Positions 1 to 7,913 of a stretch of DNA of 64,000 nt are shown in pieces. The stretch spans positions 1,054,001 to 1,118,000 of the forward strand of contig OZ244829.1 in assembly GCA_965220415.1 (NCBI GenBank), read 5' to 3'. This DNA is from JAJDTR01 sp965220415. GTDB lineage: Bacteria; Poribacteria; WGA-4E; JAJDTR01. A program made the position numbers and the translations under genes. The notes beneath the pieces are model-generated. The model worked only from the letters and a program-made list of their open reading frames with translations. It made no database searches and had not been told where the DNA came from. Each line of letters starts with the position of its first letter. The first letter of the stretch is position 1.

Positions 1-320
1 GCATATACAGCGAGTGGTATGACTTGATAATATTTGGTAGTCTCGTGTTCAGTGAAAGGGCCGCAACCGACTGACAGGATTAACCGAGAGCAAAGATGAC
101 GTTGAGTATCGTTCTGCCCTCCTGCGGCGGACCTGCAGACGGTGGGTAATGGTTGGCAACGGGCGCCCACAAAGGCGCCCTAGAAAAACTGGGGGCGATT
201 GCTAACCTTACAACCGTAAGACAATGAGGACTCCTGTCCATTCAAGGAAGAAATCCGAAAAATCAAACAGTTTCCTTTATTTATCGTGAATCGTTTTACA
301 GCAGGACTGCAAACGGAAGA
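1..320. other. Intergenic, one strong hairpin
   Basis: No convincing coding frame was seen. The clearest structure is a perfect 7-bp inverted repeat, GGGCGCC (161-167) and GGCGCCC (174-180), with a 6-base loop. It lies about 140 bp beyond the stop codon of the minus-strand LamG gene at 321. No T-run follows on either strand, so it is not called a terminator. Confidence 0.5.
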
Positions 321-1151
321 TTAAGACTTTATCTTCCCCCAAACCGTTGCGATTTTGTCCTTCGCGTCAACTGCCTGCGCTCCGACGAGTCCCTTCTCCA
401 TCACTTTCTGGACCTCAAGTTGGCTCAGTGCCCTTCTGAAGATAAAGACTTCGTCAAGGGTTCCCTTCCAGCCTCGGCGCTCGTCGAACACCGTGTTGCC
501 TATTCGGAAGTTCTCGCGAGAGGACTTCACCGGTGCGTTCGACCCTAGGTCAACATAAAAATTGCCTCGCTTTGGGCGATCCGGCTCGCCGTTAAGGTAC
601 CAGATCCCGTCCCTGCCTTGACGGACAAACGCGACATGGTTCCATTCCTCCGGCTGCGGACGGACTGTGTTTCTCGGATTCCCTATCACGTTCCAATTGA
701 ATACGTTGCCGATGACTAGCCTGTACCAATTGTTCAAACAGTTGCTCTGCTCAAAAGCGAACCCGACATCCGCCTTATGTTGATCCTTTGCCGACAATAC
801 CGTCGCCCAGCAAATTTGCGGTTTGCCGGGTATTATCCAGCAACCGAAAGAAAAATCAACGTTGTCCATCTTAATAGGCCCATCCATTTCGAGCCAAGGC
901 CCCTGTTCTCCTCCACTGAACTGCAGAGCCGTGCCGAATTTGCCTTGAACGAATTCCGGTTTGTGCCCAAACTCGCCGTGAAGTCGATTGCCGGACGAGT
1001 CTCTGACATCGTCGCCTTTGCCTTCATCAAAAAGCCACATACCCACGACATCGTTTAGAAATGCTTGAGCATGGCTTATCCGAGTCGAAGTCAAACACAA
1101 TATGAAAATGGCAAAGCAAGGACACGCCAGTTTTTTTATAGTCATTAACAT
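321..1151 (-). CDS. Secreted LamG-domain protein, copy 1
   Basis: A 276-residue exported protein. The start is the ATG at 1151 (MLMTIKK), because AAGGAG sits 8 bases upstream, the same spacing as in the two paralogues; the open frame extends further but without a better site. An N-terminal signal peptide ends near SHAQA. The rest is one concanavalin-A-like LamG/Laminin_G_3 domain: it opens with MWLFDEGKG and DSSGN, then has FSFGCWI, EWNHVAFVRQG, GIWYLNGEPD and the closing LDEVFIFRRALS. Such domains usually bind carbohydrate or protein outside the cell; the ligand here is unknown. The last residues, AVDAKDKIATVWGKIKS, match the C-terminal tail of the propeller array at 33.8-62.6 kb. Gaps to the next copies are about 1 kb and 0.35 kb, so each copy probably has its own promoter. 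Confidence 0.88.
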   Translation of the reverse strand: MLMTIKKLACPCFAIFILCLTSTRISHAQAFLNDVVGMWLFDEGKGDDVRDSSGNRLHGEFGHKPEFVQGKFGTALQFSGGEQGPWLEMDGPIKMDNVDFSFGCWIIPGKPQICWATVLSAKDQHKADVGFAFEQSNCLNNWYRLVIGNVFNWNVIGNPRNTVRPQPEEWNHVAFVRQGRDGIWYLNGEPDRPKRGNFYVDLGSNAPVKSSRENFRIGNTVFDERRGWKGTLDEVFIFRRALSQLEVQKVMEKGLVGAQAVDAKDKIATVWGKIKS

Positions 1152-1300
1152 GGGTTGAACTCCTTTCGTATCAAATGTACAATGACACACTCTGATTCGA
1201 AACCGAGTTTTTTCCTCAAATCTCGGTTTCTGTGCCTACTCGAAAAAAGGCGGCAACTTGGCTTAATATAGAACGGACGAGGTTGGACCTCCGAAAGCTT

Positions 1301-1327
1301 GTAGGAGCGATCTCCAGGTCGCGACTT
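1301..1327 (-). repeat. GTCGCGACCTGGAGATCGC core repeat, minus orientation
   Basis: One isolated copy of a widespread intergenic core. Other copies lie at 4350, 7702, 15224, 16688, 27851, 29114 and 29694. The core contains the palindrome GTCGCGAC and the hairpin GGAG-CGAT-CTCC. Confidence 0.7.
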
Positions 1328-1508
1328 CTTAATCGCATGCTGGCGAAAATCTCTCAAGTAACACTATCTAGCAATACACCACATGGAGGATCTCTATCGC
1401 GTTCCCTATTCGGTCACTTGATCTCCGCTGGAGCGCGGGTATCTGGACATGTCGCGTTCTATTAACATTTCGATCCTCTGGATCGAGGAATGGGACTCCG
1501 ACTAGAAC

Positions 1509-1566
1509 GTGTTACTTGCTGAATGAATTATTCTGATCGGAATAATGGGGTGCTACCAAGTAACAC
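1509..1566. repeat. 58-bp hairpin repeat (GTGTTACTTG family)
   Basis: The terminal inverted repeats GTGTTACTTG and CAAGTAACAC bound a second inner inverted repeat of the ATTATTCC / GGAATAAT kind. The same element recurs at 1775, 1930, 2098, 13426, 13693, 13914 and 29468. The nested perfect arms suggest a MITE-like or REP-like unit. Confidence 0.75.
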
Positions 1567-1774
1567 TTTCACAAATGGGTCCAGGCAGAGTTATGCTTAG
1601 AATCTCTAGTCTACCAAACGGGGTACCAAAGCAGTAAATTCCATGGTGGGGAATTTTGCTTGTGTCCACCAATGAACAAAACATGCATAACTCGGACGAT
1701 GCTATCAAGCGGGTTTACAAACACCAAGAAACGTTCCGTCTTGAATTGCCCGAACCCATCCTATTGTATCATAT
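1567..1774. repeat. About 208-bp structured element, copy 1
   Basis: A second copy lies at 13484-13692, and both copies sit between two 58-bp hairpin repeats. Nested inverted repeats are visible: outer GAGTTATGC (1588-1596) with GCATAACTC (1685-1693), and inner AAATTCC (1636-1642) with GGAATTT (1650-1656), extended by AAGCA / TGCTT. Differences between the copies fall in the inner loop and the 3' tail, not in these stems. This fits a structured RNA or a non-autonomous mobile element. No protein frame is supported. Confidence 0.6.
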
Positions 1775-2155
1775 GTGTTACTTGCTGAAAGAATTATTCC
1801 GACAGGGATAATGGGGTGCTATCAAGTAACACTCCACATTGCACTCCTCTGGAGTGCGGGACTCTGGACATGTCGCATTCTATTGACATTTCGATCCTCT
1901 GGATCGAGGAAAGAGACTCCGACCAGAAAGTGTTACTTGCTGAATGAATTATTCCGATAGGGATAATGGGGTGCTCTCAAGTAACACTATTTAGGAATAC
2001 ACCACATGGCGCTCCGCTGGAGCGCGGAAATCTGGACATGTCGCATTCTATTGACATTTCGATCCTCTGGATCGAGGAAAGGGACTCCGACCAGAAAGTG
2101 TTACTTGCTGAATGAATTATTCCGAGAGGGGTAATGGCACGCTATCAATCAACTG
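1775..2155. repeat. Tandem hairpin array, three units
   Basis: 58-bp hairpins lie at 1775-1832, 1930-1987 and about 2098-2150 (the last is degenerate), giving a period of about 155-168 bp. The spacers are related and carry small palindromes such as GCACTCCTCTGGAGTGC and TCGATCCTCTGGATCGA. The spacers are similar to one another, so this is not a CRISPR. Confidence 0.7.
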
Positions 2156-2213
2156 GGATCGAGCGAACAGCGTATGTCCTATACGCATGATTCTCAGTCG
2201 CCACAACTGTTGA

Positions 2214-3044
2214 TTAGGATTTTATATGTCCCCAAACGGTTGCAATCTTGCCTTGTGCGTCAACCGCCTGTGCTCCGACAATCCCCTTTTCCATCACTGT
2301 CGAAACCTCTAACTGAGATAGTGCCCTTCGGAAGATAAAGACTTCGTCAAGAACACCTCGGAAACACGCACCGTCATCATATATGGGGGCGCCGATGCGA
2401 AAATTCATTTTGTTAGGTGTCACCGGTCGCACCGAGCCCAGGTCAACAAAAAAATCGCCGCGCTTAGGGCGATCCGGTTTACCGTTGAGATACCAAATCC
2501 CTCCTCTGCCTTGGCGAACAAAGACGACATGATTCCATTCATCTGATTTCGGACGCACCGTATTTCTTGGATTGCCTATTCCATCCCAATTGATAACGCC
2601 GCCGATGACTATCCTGTACCAGTTGGTCGCACACTGGCTCTGGTCAAATTCGAAGCCGTTCTCCGAATTGTTCGCATCCCTGGCGCTGAAAATATTCGCA
2701 TGGCATACTTGTGCACTGTGGGGTTTCATCCAACAACCAAAGGAAAAATCAACACTGTTCACCGGGACGGGACCGTCCATTTCTATCCATTCTCTTTCTT
2801 CAGGCCCGCCAAATTCCAGTGCTGTGCCAAATTTCCCTTCGACGTATTTCAGTTCACCCCTAAACTCGCCATCATGACCATTGCCGGATAAATCTTCGAC
2901 TGATTCTCCCTTGCCTTCGTCGAAAAGCCAAATGGCTTCAACCTTTTGCAAAAATGCTTGAGCGTGGCTTTTCCCGGGCAATACCAAACAAACTACGAAG
3001 CAGGCGCTGCAAAGCCACATAAATCTATTCACCGCCTTTGTCAT
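2214..3044 (-). CDS. Secreted LamG-domain protein, copy 2
   Basis: A 276-residue paralogue of the genes at 321 and 3395. The ATG at 3044 follows AGGAG with an 8-base gap. The signal peptide ends SHAQA and the mature part starts FLQKVEAIWLFDEGKG. LamG landmarks are FSFGCWMKP, EWNHVVFVRQG, GIWYLNGKPDRP and LDEVFIFRRALS. The tail AVDAQGKIATVWGHIKS ends at the stop codon. Two 7-bp repeats (GTGTTTA, GTGGCTA; 3065-3078) lie just upstream of the ribosome binding site. Function beyond extracellular ligand binding cannot be read from the sequence. Confidence 0.88.
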   Translation of the reverse strand: MTKAVNRFMWLCSACFVVCLVLPGKSHAQAFLQKVEAIWLFDEGKGESVEDLSGNGHDGEFRGELKYVEGKFGTALEFGGPEEREWIEMDGPVPVNSVDFSFGCWMKPHSAQVCHANIFSARDANNSENGFEFDQSQCATNWYRIVIGGVINWDGIGNPRNTVRPKSDEWNHVVFVRQGRGGIWYLNGKPDRPKRGDFFVDLGSVRPVTPNKMNFRIGAPIYDDGACFRGVLDEVFIFRRALSQLEVSTVMEKGIVGAQAVDAQGKIATVWGHIKS

Positions 3045-3064
3045 GTCTCGAACTCCTCTCGTTA

Positions 3065-3155
3065 GTGTTTAGTGGCTAGTAAAACTCAAAACGTGCAATG
3101 AATGGGATCTCTATCAGGAATTACTATCGCACTCCTTATTCAGTCACTTGATCGC
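3065..3155. repeat. Heptamer repeats and 35-bp module
   Basis: Two GTGNNTA heptamers (3065-3078) are followed by GTAAAACTC and AAACGTGCAATGAAT, a string repeated at 16547-16570. A copy of the GGGATCTCTATC...TTGATC module follows, with an extra internal unit. The rest of the gap to 3394 holds no gene I can support. Confidence 0.6.
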
Positions 3156-3394
3156 ACCTACCGGCACGTGGTAGAACAGTTTCTTGCGACAGTCTCGTAA
3201 GCATCAAATACTTAGCGAATGAACCACTTATCCCATTTCTCTAAAATGATTGTGCATTGATCGCGCAAAGTCGGCGGGGCAAGATGCCCCGCCTACGGAG
3301 TAAGTGAACGATGTAGTTAAGACATCATATGCACTATTATTCAAGCGAAATGGTATTAGTAAGATGGGACAGTGAAAAATTGAACGGCTCTAGT

Positions 3395-4225
3395 TCAGCT
3401 CTTTATCCGTCCCCAGACCGTTGCAATCTTGTCTTCCGCATCCACGGCCTGTGCCCCGATCAGTCCCTTCTCCATTACTTTTGTCACTTCAAGCTGGCTC
3501 AGCGCTCTTTTGAATATAAAGGCTTCGTCAAGAGCTCCCCTATAGGACCTGCCTTCATTGAATATGGCGGTTGCAATGCGGAAATTTTCTCGGGATCGTC
3601 CCACGGGACGCTCCGAACCCAAGTCAATGTAAAAACCGCCGCGCTTTGGGCGATCCGGCTCCCCGTTGAGATACCAGATTCCCTCTCTGCCTTGGCGGAC
3701 GAAGACAACATGATTCCACTCCAGTGCATGGGGACGCACGGTATTTCTGGGATTGCCAACCCCATCCCAATTGATTACGCCGCCAATGATAATCCTATAC
3801 CAGTTGTCGAGACAGCCGCTTTCCGCGATAGCTATTCCCGCATCTCCCCCGTCGTGATCTCGACTGGAAATCACATTTCCCCAGCAGTTTTGGGGCTTGG
3901 CGGGCTTCATCCATAAACCGATGCTAAAATCGACGGTGTCTACCACGACGGGCGCGTCCATTTGTATCCAATCTCCCTCTTCCGGTCCGCCGAAGTCTAG
4001 GGCCGTACCAAATTTCCCCTCGATGAACTCCGGCCTGCCCCGAAACTCCCCGTGATGACCATTGCCGGAGGAGTCTTTGACCGATTTTCCCCTGCCTTCA
4101 TCAAAAAGCCACATAGCCTCAAGCCCCTTCAAAAACGGTTGAGCATGACTGCTACCGGTGCATGTCAAAGTAGCAATCAAAAAGGCGACGCAAAGACGCT
4201 TAAACCTAGTTACCGTCACTGTCAT
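3395..4225 (-). CDS. Secreted LamG-domain protein, copy 3
   Basis: A 276-residue third LamG paralogue. The ATG at 4225 (MTVTVTRFKRL) is chosen over an upstream in-frame start because AAAGGAG lies 8 bases before it, as in the other two copies. The signal peptide ends at SHAQP. Domain landmarks are MWLFDEGRG, DSSGNGHHGEF, FSIGLWMKP, EWNHVVFVRQG, GIWYLNGEPD and LDEAFIFKRALS. The tail AVDAEDKIATVWGRIKS is the copy closest to the propeller tails, which read TATIWGRLKK. The three genes look like a tandem duplication that has diverged at the protein level while keeping the translation start region and tail. Confidence 0.88.
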   Translation of the reverse strand: MTVTVTRFKRLCVAFLIATLTCTGSSHAQPFLKGLEAMWLFDEGRGKSVKDSSGNGHHGEFRGRPEFIEGKFGTALDFGGPEEGDWIQMDAPVVVDTVDFSIGLWMKPAKPQNCWGNVISSRDHDGGDAGIAIAESGCLDNWYRIIIGGVINWDGVGNPRNTVRPHALEWNHVVFVRQGREGIWYLNGEPDRPKRGGFYIDLGSERPVGRSRENFRIATAIFNEGRSYRGALDEAFIFKRALSQLEVTKVMEKGLIGAQAVDAEDKIATVWGRIKS

Positions 4226-4277
4226 GGTTCGAACTCCTTTCATTTTGATGAGATGGAAGTTAGATGCCCACTGCCGT

Positions 4278-4406
4278 CACTTGATAATTGTTTCTAATAG
4301 GATTTACGTGGTACCAGCCGGTCGGGAATCGGAGTTCCCTCGTACAAGGGTCGCGACCTGGAGATCGCTCCTACAGAATACGCGATTTCTGACAGCGTGG
4401 AGTACA
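4278..4406. repeat. Partial TATAC element, empty 35-bp site
   Basis: Homologous to the complete elements at 16580-16778 and 27744-27942 but with a degenerate left end. The core reads GACCTGGAGATCGC directly followed by TCCTACAG, so the 35-bp module of those copies is absent. The right end is CGTGGAGTACA. The element abuts the stop region of the alpha-galactosidase gene. Confidence 0.65.
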
Positions 4407-4408
4407 AC

Positions 4409-6469
4409 TCATTTATCAATCGGCTTATAAAGGATGACCGCAGAACCCCGCGCTTGGTTAATTGAGACAGAAATCCCTTTGTCCATGAGTTCTCGCCCTG
4501 TCATCCGGGAGGCGCCCGGCGCATCGAAATTCATCACTGAATATTGCACTTCGGGTGTCAATCCGTGAAGTTTGAAAGCAATATCGGAAACATCGCTATC
4601 GGATCTGCGGAATGCCTGCACCATTCCCTCATCAAGGTCGGATCGATGAAATTGCCAAGCAATCCACGCCTCTGGAGATACGCTGTACAGCGTGAGAGGG
4701 TAGAAATCACCATGAAACAGGTGGCGAATCGACCTATACTCAGAGAAAAGTCTTACGGCAGGTTCCCAGATAGCCGGATCGGAATAATATGTCAACGACG
4801 CCGAAAAATTGGCGCCCATGCCGCTGCGAAAATCGTACGGATCAACCGAGATGGACCCCACGCCGTGCAACGGCATCCAGAGTGACAGCCCGTAAGTCAT
4901 GCCCTGCTCCGCATCCGCCTCCCAGCAGTGGTCGCTTCGCCACAACGCGGCTGACCGGCGTAACATCTCGAAGTCGAGTCGGCGGCCGCCGCTAGCGCAG
5001 TTGTCAATGAGGAGATTCGGGTGATCGCGTTGGAGCGAATCAAAAAAGTCATAAAGCCCCACGATGTATCGAATCTCGTTCATGCCCTGCCTGTCCGGCG
5101 CTTCGCCACTCCGCCAATAGTGCAATGGATAGATATTGCAGTCGTGGCGGTAGATGTCGATCCCCACCTCTCCAATCATCCCCGAAAAAGTCTCTCTTGT
5201 CCACGCCAGCGCTTCAGGGTTGCCCAGGTCCAGCAGGTGGAATCCATCATTCTTTTCGTATTGGAGTTCAGGAGGAAGGTCCGCCGGCGGTGCCAGCAGC
5301 CAGTCGCGGCGGTTTTCGTAAAGCCATGTACCGGGCATAACGCGCTCGGGTTCAAACCACAGCAGAAACTTCAAACCGTTCTCATGCGCGGCATCAGCCA
5401 CAGGTTTCATGCCGTTGGGGTAACGTTCGGGGTCGGCGTCCCAATTTCCTACGCCTTTCGCCCAATTTCGCCCGCCGGTCGCTTCATCCGGGCACAAATA
5501 CCAGCCCGCATCAATCCACCACGTGTCAATCGGCAGATTGTTCGACGTTACCCTTGCAATCCCTTCAATCATGTTGGTTTCCGTAGTCGATTCAAAGGCA
5601 ATCTCACTATGAGGCGAGGCACCAACGGGTACATCGGCTAAATCTCCATCAACGGTAGGTGAATAGTGATTCAGCAATAAGCTCCTCAACAGATTATGAC
5701 CGTGCGTCCGATTCTCGTTCCAAAAGCACAACAGGATTGACGGTGTTCTAATCTCTTCCCCGGGGTACAATTTCAGATGGGTGGTCTCCATACCGGCTTG
5801 AAAACTAACAGCGACATCGCTCTGTTGTGTGAACGATGCCGCCCATTGTCCGGTCCAACCGACCGCGGCTATCATGCCATCCCCGTCGGGCTTTTCAAGA
5901 TTAAAATATGGGAGCACACCATCCGAAGATCTACCCCCGTAAGGTGCAAAGCGCAACTCTTCCCCACGAGTTAGTTTTGTGGTGCGAGGGTGAAAATCCG
6001 TCGGATCAGCGTGACTTCCGTCCGCATGATGGACAACAAAGTCTCCCATCCCCGTGCTTAAGAGGGAGAAATCTGCCGCTTGAACATCCGAAATAACTGG
6101 CGTCGCGTCGCTGCCCTTGTTCTCGAAGAAGACTACCCATTCGACGGCGGGATAATCACTGTATTCAGTAACCACGCATCGCACTTCAAGCCCGGTTTTT
6201 GAGTCGGTGTAGGTGAGAGTCCTTTCAATCCGGGAGTCATCCAACTTCCGCGCCGCACTGTCTATTCGCCATTCCAAGAGGGCTTCCGACATCGACTGAC
6301 CGTCATAGCGAAAGGAAAAAGGCGGAGCGGTGCCGCTAGATTCAAAGTAGGCTGCAATCCACGCTCTTGAAACATCCAACTCGTCCATTGTCGGTGTTGC
6401 TCCCTCTACCCTGTTGTCTGTGCCCACCGCTATTGAGATTGCCAATAAAGCAGCGAGCTCCAACCGCAT
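4409..6469 (-). CDS. Alpha-galactosidase, GH36 (melibiase) family
   Basis: A 686-residue GH36-type glycoside hydrolase, expected to release terminal alpha-galactose or a related alpha-linked sugar. A short signal-like N-terminus (residues 1-24, ending VEGA) suggests export. A beta-sandwich N-domain precedes the TIM barrel. Signature motifs: WWIDAGWY (317-324), GNWDADPERYPNGM (341-354), WFEPERV (371-377), YRHDCN (440-445) with Asp443 as predicted nucleophile, and NCASGGRRLDFEML followed by WRSD (510-513) with Asp513 as predicted acid/base. The Lys usual before the nucleophile motif is Arg here, as in one GH36 subgroup. GGAGAGGG precedes the ATG. It lies 29 bp downstream of the SDR gene and is probably cotranscribed with it. 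Exact substrate is open. Confidence 0.9.
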   Translation of the reverse strand: MRLELAALLAISIAVGTDNRVEGATPTMDELDVSRAWIAAYFESSGTAPPFSFRYDGQSMSEALLEWRIDSAARKLDDSRIERTLTYTDSKTGLEVRCVVTEYSDYPAVEWVVFFENKGSDATPVISDVQAADFSLLSTGMGDFVVHHADGSHADPTDFHPRTTKLTRGEELRFAPYGGRSSDGVLPYFNLEKPDGDGMIAAVGWTGQWAASFTQQSDVAVSFQAGMETTHLKLYPGEEIRTPSILLCFWNENRTHGHNLLRSLLLNHYSPTVDGDLADVPVGASPHSEIAFESTTETNMIEGIARVTSNNLPIDTWWIDAGWYLCPDEATGGRNWAKGVGNWDADPERYPNGMKPVADAAHENGLKFLLWFEPERVMPGTWLYENRRDWLLAPPADLPPELQYEKNDGFHLLDLGNPEALAWTRETFSGMIGEVGIDIYRHDCNIYPLHYWRSGEAPDRQGMNEIRYIVGLYDFFDSLQRDHPNLLIDNCASGGRRLDFEMLRRSAALWRSDHCWEADAEQGMTYGLSLWMPLHGVGSISVDPYDFRSGMGANFSASLTYYSDPAIWEPAVRLFSEYRSIRHLFHGDFYPLTLYSVSPEAWIAWQFHRSDLDEGMVQAFRRSDSDVSDIAFKLHGLTPEVQYSVMNFDAPGASRMTGRELMDKGISVSINQARGSAVILYKPIDK

Positions 6470-6498
6470 TGTCAGCCCTCTCCAAATCGGTTCCGTGA

Positions 6499-7329
6499 TT
6501 ATAATCCCGGAACGTACCCTCTCCCGAAACGCGCGTCGCCGCCGCGCTGTCGGAAACCATCACTGAACGGCATCCAAGACGTGGTGCCGCCATCCACAAT
6601 TATTGTCTGACCGATTATATACCGAGCATCATCGGAGGAAAGGAAAACGGCGACCCGAGCGATGTCCAACGGTACCCCTTCAAACCCGCAGGGAATCATC
6701 TGTCCATTTGCCTTCGGGTCATAATCGGGCACCGCTTTGTAGTGGTTCTCCACTTCGACAGCGCCCGGAGCTATCGCGTTCACCCGTACACCTTTGACCG
6801 CCAATTCGATGGCAAGTTCACGGGTGTATGCGACGATCGCGCCCTTGGTGCCGGCATAAACCGAGTGCTCGGGAAAACCTTCAAAAGCGTGGATTGACGT
6901 AAGGTTGATAACAACCCCTTGGCTCTCAACCAACTGCGGTAACGTGACTTGCGTGAGAAAGAACTGGGCGCGTATGTTCACATTGTACAATGTGTCGAAC
7001 TGTTCAGGCGTGACATCCTCAAACGGCAGATTCATTGTGATACCGGCGTTGTTGACGAGCACGTCAAGCCCGCCGAGATATTCGACCGCCTGTTTTCCCA
7101 GCTCGTTGACGGCGTTGACATTCGTGAAGTCCGATTTGAAAGCAACTGCTTTCCCGCCTGCACCCTCAATCTCCGTCACGGCGGACTCGGCGCCGTCTGC
7201 GCTGTGGGCGTAGTGGAGGACAACCGCGGCGCCCTCTCGCGCATACTCCAGTGCGACTTCCCGTCCTATTCCGGTACCCGCGCCTGTGATAAGAACCCGT
7301 TTGCTCCGCATTTTTTCGCTATGCCCCAT
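6499..7329 (-). CDS. Short-chain dehydrogenase/reductase (SDR)
   Basis: A 276-residue classical SDR, an NAD(P)-dependent oxidoreductase probably acting on a sugar or polyol. Cofactor motif TGAGTGIG (15-22), structural NNAG (93-96), catalytic Ser145, Tyr158 and Lys162 (YAGTK), and a C-terminal IVDGGTTSW are all visible. It is the first gene of a two-gene unit with the alpha-galactosidase, which suggests the SDR oxidises a sugar released by that enzyme. AAAGGAG lies about 10 bases before the ATG at 7329; Met7 (MRSKR) is an alternative start. The C-terminus extends about 20 residues past the usual SDR end (FRQRGGDARFGRGY). Confidence 0.88.
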   Translation of the reverse strand: MGHSEKMRSKRVLITGAGTGIGREVALEYAREGAAVVLHYAHSADGAESAVTEIEGAGGKAVAFKSDFTNVNAVNELGKQAVEYLGGLDVLVNNAGITMNLPFEDVTPEQFDTLYNVNIRAQFFLTQVTLPQLVESQGVVINLTSIHAFEGFPEHSVYAGTKGAIVAYTRELAIELAVKGVRVNAIAPGAVEVENHYKAVPDYDPKANGQMIPCGFEGVPLDIARVAVFLSSDDARYIIGQTIIVDGGTTSWMPFSDGFRQRGGDARFGRGYVPGL

Positions 7330-7460
7330 ATAACTCAGTCTCCTTTGGCTTTAGTCATGCTGTTACGTACATCCATCGACATATGCAACCTCTTAACGCT
7401 AGTGTCTCTACAGATTCGGTGAATACGAGCGAAATTCCTTGCGTCCCGTTGATCTCTTAC

Positions 7461-7913
7461 TTAGAGCCTGATTGAATCGTCGGTAGCAAAGCTATATTTT
7501 GTCATTTGAAGACAGTCTCTTTCATATTGTGTAATTGCCTGCTGTATACCTGTCGCCCCGCTGCGGCTTTTAGAGGCTGGTGCGCAGTGCGCACCCTACA
7601 AAATCTACAGAATCAGTGAAACCGAGCAAACAACCGTGCGTTCCCCAAATCTCTTACTGTAGTTGTTTAGTTCAGTCCAAAACTTACGAGCCAACAGGAA
7701 ATCGCGACCTGGAGATCGCTCCTACATTACCCTCAGGAATCTTTATCGGGAGTTACTATGGGAGTTCTATCGCATTCGCTATTCACTCGTTTGAGGGATC
7801 TCTATCAGGACCTACTATCGCACTCATTATCCATTCGCTTGATCCCTCGTTATTCACTCGGTTGATCTCCTTTGATCGCACCCTACACACTGTACTCTTC
7901 AAACAGGTTCTTA
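7461..7913. mobile_element. MITE-like element, TAAGAACCTGTTTGAA family
   Basis: The left end TTAGAGCCTGATTGAA (7461-7476) and right end TTCAAACAGGTTCTTA (7898-7913) are near-perfect inverted repeats. Inside are CGGTAGCAAAG, an uninterrupted CGCCCCGCTGCGGC palindrome, an uninterrupted GGTGCGCAGTGCGCACC palindrome, a GTCGCGACC core and several copies of the GGGATCTCTATC / CACTCGCTTGATC module (7735-7875). The right end supplies the TAA stop codon of the CRTAC1 gene at 7911. Open frames here are repeat translations. Confidence 0.65.

Noticed and set aside
161..180. Hairpin as a rho-independent terminator
   Set aside because: No T-run follows on either strand and it is 140 bp beyond the nearest stop.
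1775..2155. CRISPR-like regular spacing
   Set aside because: Repeats are 58-bp hairpins and the spacers are related to each other, with no cas genes nearby.
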